Below, one piece after another: positions 17,886 through 20,770 of a DNA stretch of 20,770 bases (its first letter is position 1; each line of letters starts with the position of its first letter). The notes under the pieces are model-generated. The model was not told the DNA's origin, did not search any database, and worked only from the letters and a program-made list of their open reading frames with translations. Source of the stretch: Peptococcaceae bacterium UBA3937 (GTDB lineage: Bacteria > Bacillota > Peptococcia > DRI-13 > DTU073); NCBI GenBank assembly GCA_002385735.1, contig DGEB01000045.1:1-20770 (forward strand). Reading direction: 5' to 3'. The translations under genes and the position numbers were made by a program.

Positions 17886-18662
17886 ATGCGAAAAGGAAGC
17901 CTCTTGCTGTTGTTGGGAATAGTTGGGATTGCCGCAAGTTTTACGTGTTTTTACGGACTTTTCTTTTCCGATGCGGGTGGAATGGCCTCGGCCGCGGACA
18001 GCAGATTAGGGACCTATGATCTGGTTTTTAAGTATGCCCAGATCTATGACGGGACCGGGGAGAGAGAAGTTTTTCGCGGCGATATCGCGATTAAAGACGG
18101 AAGAATCGTCAAAGTAGGGTATGTGGATGAACAGGAGTATAAGGCCAGGAGAGCTTTGATTTTTGACGTCGGGGGTCTGACGGTAATGCCTTCGATTGTT
18201 CAGTTGGAGAAGACGAACGAGGTGGTGGAACACCTGCTGAAAACCAGTTATCCCCGCTATCCGGCCCATTATCTTTACTTTTTCGAAGGAGCCTATGCCG
18301 GCCTGAGTCTGGCTCAGGTGGCCCAGCAAAGAGGGGAGAGCGTGGAGAAGACTTTTGCCTTTCTGTGCGAACGTAATCCTGCCCATACGAAGGTCTATAT
18401 TTTACCGATGGAGGTGGATGAAAACAAGGTAAAGGAGAAAAGCTATACGGTTGAAGAATTGGTGGCTTATTATACAGGCTATCTGGCTGAAAAAATAGGC
18501 AAAAAAGACGTGGGGAAAGTCCAGGCGGGCTGTAATGCGGATTTAAGCTTTTTCGTGACCCGTGAGTATGATGAGCAGAAGCTGAGGGAGATGCTGCTGA
18601 GAGGCGAATTTCCCAAAATGTCCTTTAGCTGCAAGAAAGGGAAAATCATTAAACATTATTGA
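17886..18662 (+). CDS. Anchored protein resembling a D-aminoacylase with its catalytic barrel deleted
   Basis: The first 27 residues form an uncleaved anchor or signal peptide. Residues 44-103 match the N-terminal composite strand of D-aminoacylase/amidohydrolases (LVFKYAQIYDGTG, GDIAIKDGRIVKVG, GGLTVMP). Where these enzymes continue with PGFIDxHxH, the metal-binding site, this protein reads PSIVQLEKT and then jumps to the late segment near residue 140 (GLSLAQVAQQRGES, like GKTLAEIAEERG). It ends in the closing strand GKVQAGCNADLSFFV (210-224). Some 200-250 residues holding all metal ligands are absent, and 258 residues compares with about 500 in the family. The frame is continuous, with AAGGAAGGAAG before the ATG. 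It is probably non-catalytic; its function is unknown. Confidence 0.75.
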   Translation: MRKGSLLLLLGIVGIAASFTCFYGLFFSDAGGMASAADSRLGTYDLVFKYAQIYDGTGEREVFRGDIAIKDGRIVKVGYVDEQEYKARRALIFDVGGLTVMPSIVQLEKTNEVVEHLLKTSYPRYPAHYLYFFEGAYAGLSLAQVAQQRGESVEKTFAFLCERNPAHTKVYILPMEVDENKVKEKSYTVEELVAYYTGYLAEKIGKKDVGKVQAGCNADLSFFVTREYDEQKLREMLLRGEFPKMSFSCKKGKIIKHY

Positions 18663-18705
18663 CGGAAGATAAATATAAAACCAAGGAAAAAGGGAGGAAT
18701 GCTGG

Positions 18706-19371
18706 TTGGCCGTTAGTGTTCCCGAAATTCACGGAAGATTAAGAAGACATATGGTGAGGGTGCCTGAGGTAATCCATCAAGTGGGGGGCATTCGCATTTT
18801 TGGGAAGTTAATCAGGTCCTTATTGTTTAGCACCGATGTGGCGATTATTCGCAATTGCAACGCTGATGCGGTGATTGCCGTTTATCCCTTTACTCCGCAA
18901 CCGATTATTACCCAATCAATTATTAATGCATCGTCCTTGCCGGTATTTTGCGGGGTGGGCGGAGGCACCACCACCGGAAGCCGGGTGGTAAATCTGGCGA
19001 TGGATGCGGAGCACCAGGGGGCTTTCGGGATAGTGGTCAACGCTCCCACCAGTAATTTGATTATACGCCGGCTGGAGCGGAGAATCGACATCCCTGTGGT
19101 GGTTACCGTTGTTTCGGAGGAGGAAGATATTAGAGCAAGAATTGAAGCAGGCGCGGGGATTCTTAATGTGTCGGGGGCAGCGAAAACCCCGTTGATTGTC
19201 CGCCGCATCCGGGAACAGTTCCCGGACATCCCGATCATTGCCACCGGCGGACCGACCGATGAATCGATCCTGGAAACCATTGAGGCAGGCGCCAATGCCA
19301 TTACCTTTACGCCGCCTACGACGGCCGAGATTTTCAAAGGCTTGATGCAAAAATATCGCCAGCAGCTCTAA
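18706..19371 (+). CDS. TIM-barrel-like protein of unknown function
   Basis: A soluble 221-residue protein with alternating strand/helix pattern. Strand-like segments are DAVIAVYPFTP, LPVFCGVGGGTTTG, GAFGIVVNAPTSN, IPVVVTVVSEEE, AGILNVSGAAKTP and the C-terminal IPIIATGGPTDESILETIEAG. The last resembles the phosphate-binding end of barrels such as NanE or KDPG aldolase. It is often called a hydrolase in databases, as I recall, but I see no catalytic signature. The start is TTG 18706, with AGGGAGGA about 9 bases upstream. It lies 43 bases after the preceding gene and is probably co-transcribed with it. Confidence 0.75.
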   Translation: MAVSVPEIHGRLRRHMVRVPEVIHQVGGIRIFGKLIRSLLFSTDVAIIRNCNADAVIAVYPFTPQPIITQSIINASSLPVFCGVGGGTTTGSRVVNLAMDAEHQGAFGIVVNAPTSNLIIRRLERRIDIPVVVTVVSEEEDIRARIEAGAGILNVSGAAKTPLIVRRIREQFPDIPIIATGGPTDESILETIEAGANAITFTPPTTAEIFKGLMQKYRQQL

Positions 19372-19388
19372 CATGGTTGCCAATGCTG

Positions 19389-19417
19389 TTGGATATTTAC
19401 GAAAAAGTGTTAATAAT
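19389..19417 (+). promoter_or_regulatory. Possible promoter of the lipoprotein gene
   Basis: TTGGAT (19389-19394) and AATAAT (19412-19417, five of six matches) are separated by 17 bases, 44 bases upstream of the ATG. Confidence 0.35.
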
Positions 19418-19460
19418 TAAATCTGTAAGGTAAATTTCTAAAGGTGGTCAAGGAAAATCA

Positions 19461-20429
19461 ATGTTGCCAAGAAAAAGTTTGCTTGTTTTCGTGCTTTGTT
19501 TGTTCTGTGTTAGCATATTGGCCGGTTGTGCCTCCAGTGGAGATAACAACACGAATCAACCTGCCGTAACGCCGGGAACGGGTAACGGAGAAGCTGTATC
19601 TAAAGAGGAAAAAGCATTCGTAGATAGATTTAAGCAAGCCCATGGAGAGGAAAAGGTCCTCAAGGTCTTTTGTGAGGATTTTGATGATAATGGCGTAAAA
19701 GAAGCGTTTATCTTAACCGGCCATCTTTCGGAAGAAGTGGAAGGCAAGGCTTGGCTCAACGGAAAAGTTTGGTTGGTGACGGAGCAGGAGATTGAATTGG
19801 CACAGCAGGATATATCCACTCAGTTCACTTTTGACCCCAAGGTAGTGAGTTTTAATGGGGTAAAGATGCTTCATGTTTACCAGGAATATGCGACAGGCGC
19901 CCGTTCCTATTTGTATGGAGTCGAAGACAATAAGCTGCACACGTATTTTGACTATGGCATTGGTGCTTTGATCGAAGGCGATGGAGAAACGGTGCAAATT
20001 GTGCATGATACTTATGATATTTGTTATGATCGGGACATGAAGGTATTCACCGGTCATAGCTGGAAGCCTTACTATTTCTATTTTGAAAAGGCTGACGAAG
20101 ACACCGGCAAGGGAAACAGGTTCCGCGAGTACGGTGCCATTGAGATTTCTCGGAAACAATTCTGCAAGTTTGCCGGAGCAAATGGAGTACTTGAACAAAT
20201 CGGGGCGAAAGGAAACGTCGAAATCACGGACATTCTCTACCGGAAAAACGGCATCATCAACATTAATTACAAAATCAACGAGGAGAACGGCTATTCCCAA
20301 TATTACGTCACGGTAAAATATAACGACACTGAAGTCTACGATGCTACGGAAGGGGAAGGAAAATACGAAAGAGCCATCATTCCTGAAATCGCTACTTATC
20401 CTAAATTTAAAGAGCCGCAGCAGGAGTAA
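19461..20429 (+). CDS. Predicted lipoprotein of unknown function
   Basis: A type II signal peptide (residues 1-22, basic MLPRK then hydrophobic) ends in the lipobox ILAGC, so Cys23 is the predicted lipidated residue. A Ser/Asn/Thr-rich tether follows. Residues about 72-82 (EDFDDNGVKEA) resemble a calcium-binding D-x-D-x-N-G loop like those in FG-GAP or dockerin repeats, here as a single copy. The rest of the 322 residues is rich in aromatic and acidic residues with beta character, and I recognise no enzyme motif. AAGGA lies 6 bases before the ATG at 19461. It has its own probable promoter and terminator and is likely monocistronic. Confidence 0.8.
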   Translation: MLPRKSLLVFVLCLFCVSILAGCASSGDNNTNQPAVTPGTGNGEAVSKEEKAFVDRFKQAHGEEKVLKVFCEDFDDNGVKEAFILTGHLSEEVEGKAWLNGKVWLVTEQEIELAQQDISTQFTFDPKVVSFNGVKMLHVYQEYATGARSYLYGVEDNKLHTYFDYGIGALIEGDGETVQIVHDTYDICYDRDMKVFTGHSWKPYYFYFEKADEDTGKGNRFREYGAIEISRKQFCKFAGANGVLEQIGAKGNVEITDILYRKNGIININYKINEENGYSQYYVTVKYNDTEVYDATEGEGKYERAIIPEIATYPKFKEPQQE

Positions 20430-20521
20430 ATGAATAATATCCGGTATGATTATATCGGAGAAGGTCAAGGTTCAAAAACGTGAAAACATTAATGAATAGA
20501 TCGAGTAATCATGGAAGGCAG

Positions 20522-20550
20522 GGCAAGTTCCTTTAGACTTGCCTTTTTTT
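20522..20550 (+). terminator. Intrinsic terminator after the lipoprotein gene
   Basis: GGCAAGT (20522-20528), an 8-base loop, ACTTGCC (20537-20543), then seven T (20544-20550). The 7-base GC-containing stem and immediate T run are typical. It lies about 92 bases after the stop; the bases between hold nothing recognisable. Confidence 0.75.
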
Positions 20551-20646
20551 ATGGCCGTGTTTACATATCGCATTAAGATGGATATAGGCAGCCTGTGTGG
20601 CTTTTCCCCAGCAGAATATGGTAAAATAGGCAGGTATAAATGGTAA
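20551..20646 (+). pseudogene. Possible C-terminal remnant of an IS3-type transposase
   Basis: The frame ending at TAA 20644-20646 reads FTYRIKMD near the start and GFSPAEYGK near the end. This recalls the tail of some IS3-family transposases (FTYYNRxRI ... G.PPAEYR) with a few residues missing. Only about 30 codons remain, and the terminator abuts the 5' side. The match is short and from memory. Confidence 0.35.
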
Positions 20647-20770
20647 CAAATTCAACCCGAGAAGGCTGTGACGGACATCACGGAGATTCAGACTGCCGAT
20701 GGTAAGCTTTATATATCAATAATAGAAGATTGCTTTGACAATGCATTTTTAGGACTTTCAATGGCAGACA
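20647..20770 (+). pseudogene. IS3-family transposase fragment (integrase core), cut by the window end
   Basis: In frame after the stop at 20644 the sequence reads QPEKAVTDITEIQTADGKLY, then continues through EDCFDNAFLGLSMAD to the edge. VTDIT is the hallmark around the first catalytic Asp of the rve/DDE domain of IS3-family OrfB. The HTH half and a start codon with a ribosome binding site are missing, so this looks 5'-truncated unless it begins by frameshift. The rest is beyond the window. Confidence 0.65.

Noticed and set aside
17886..18662. Frameshifted full-length D-aminoacylase
   Set aside because: The missing segment does not appear in any frame nearby: the gene is only 777 bases long and the neighbours start at once, so the segment is deleted.

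Overview
The window looks like chromosomal DNA of a low-oxygen member of the Bacillota, probably Clostridia-like. The evidence is the HisZ plus short-form HisG pair, the gene order pcrA-ligA-gatCAB (also found in Bacillus and Clostridia), strong AGGAGG ribosome binding sites with TTG/GTG starts, an NAD-dependent ligase and a diacylglyceryl lipoprotein signal. I cannot name a species. Every intact gene is on the + strand.

Region 1 (1-6705) is a histidine operon in the order hisZ-hisG-hisD, spacer, hisB, spacer, hisA-hisF-hisIE. A good sigma-A-type promoter precedes hisZ, a probable second one precedes hisB, and a hairpin terminator follows hisIE. The set lacks hisH, the glutaminase that normally feeds ammonia to HisF and usually lies between hisB and hisA. 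hisC and a histidinol-phosphatase gene are also not here. HisF keeps its catalytic and ammonia-gate residues.

Region 2 (6930-11993) holds pcrA (helicase, with an unusual insertion and a Tudor-like tail) and ligA. LigA has an extra N-terminal arm of about 106 residues. That arm carries a six-residue sequence resembling a sliding-clamp binding motif, followed by about 14 degenerate pentapeptide repeats.

Region 3 (12027-15489) is gatC-gatA-gatB, the tRNA-dependent amidotransferase. The GatA subunit is full length and in frame, but it has lost nearly every residue that binds and hydrolyses glutamine: Lys to Ser, cis-Ser to Ala, Arg to Gln and Asp to His. Only the nucleophile Ser remains. With the missing hisH, two ammonia-channelling enzymes in one 21-kb window lack an obvious glutaminase. 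This is the most interesting biology here.

Region 4 (15587-20429) holds a stand-alone dihydrolipoyl dehydrogenase, a CPBP-family membrane protease, a secreted or anchored protein that looks like a D-aminoacylase with its catalytic barrel removed, a TIM-barrel protein of unknown function, and a lipoprotein. The last 220 bases carry a terminator and two adjoining fragments resembling an IS3-type transposase in an unexpected order.

A second theme is short, degenerate tandem repeats at gene ends and spacers: 21 bp x3 at the hisZ/hisG junction, 13 bp x10 between hisD and hisB, 15 bp x4 after hisIE, 15 bp x14 inside ligA, and 9 bp x3 plus 29 bp x2 between gatC and gatA. The unit length and sequence differ at each site.
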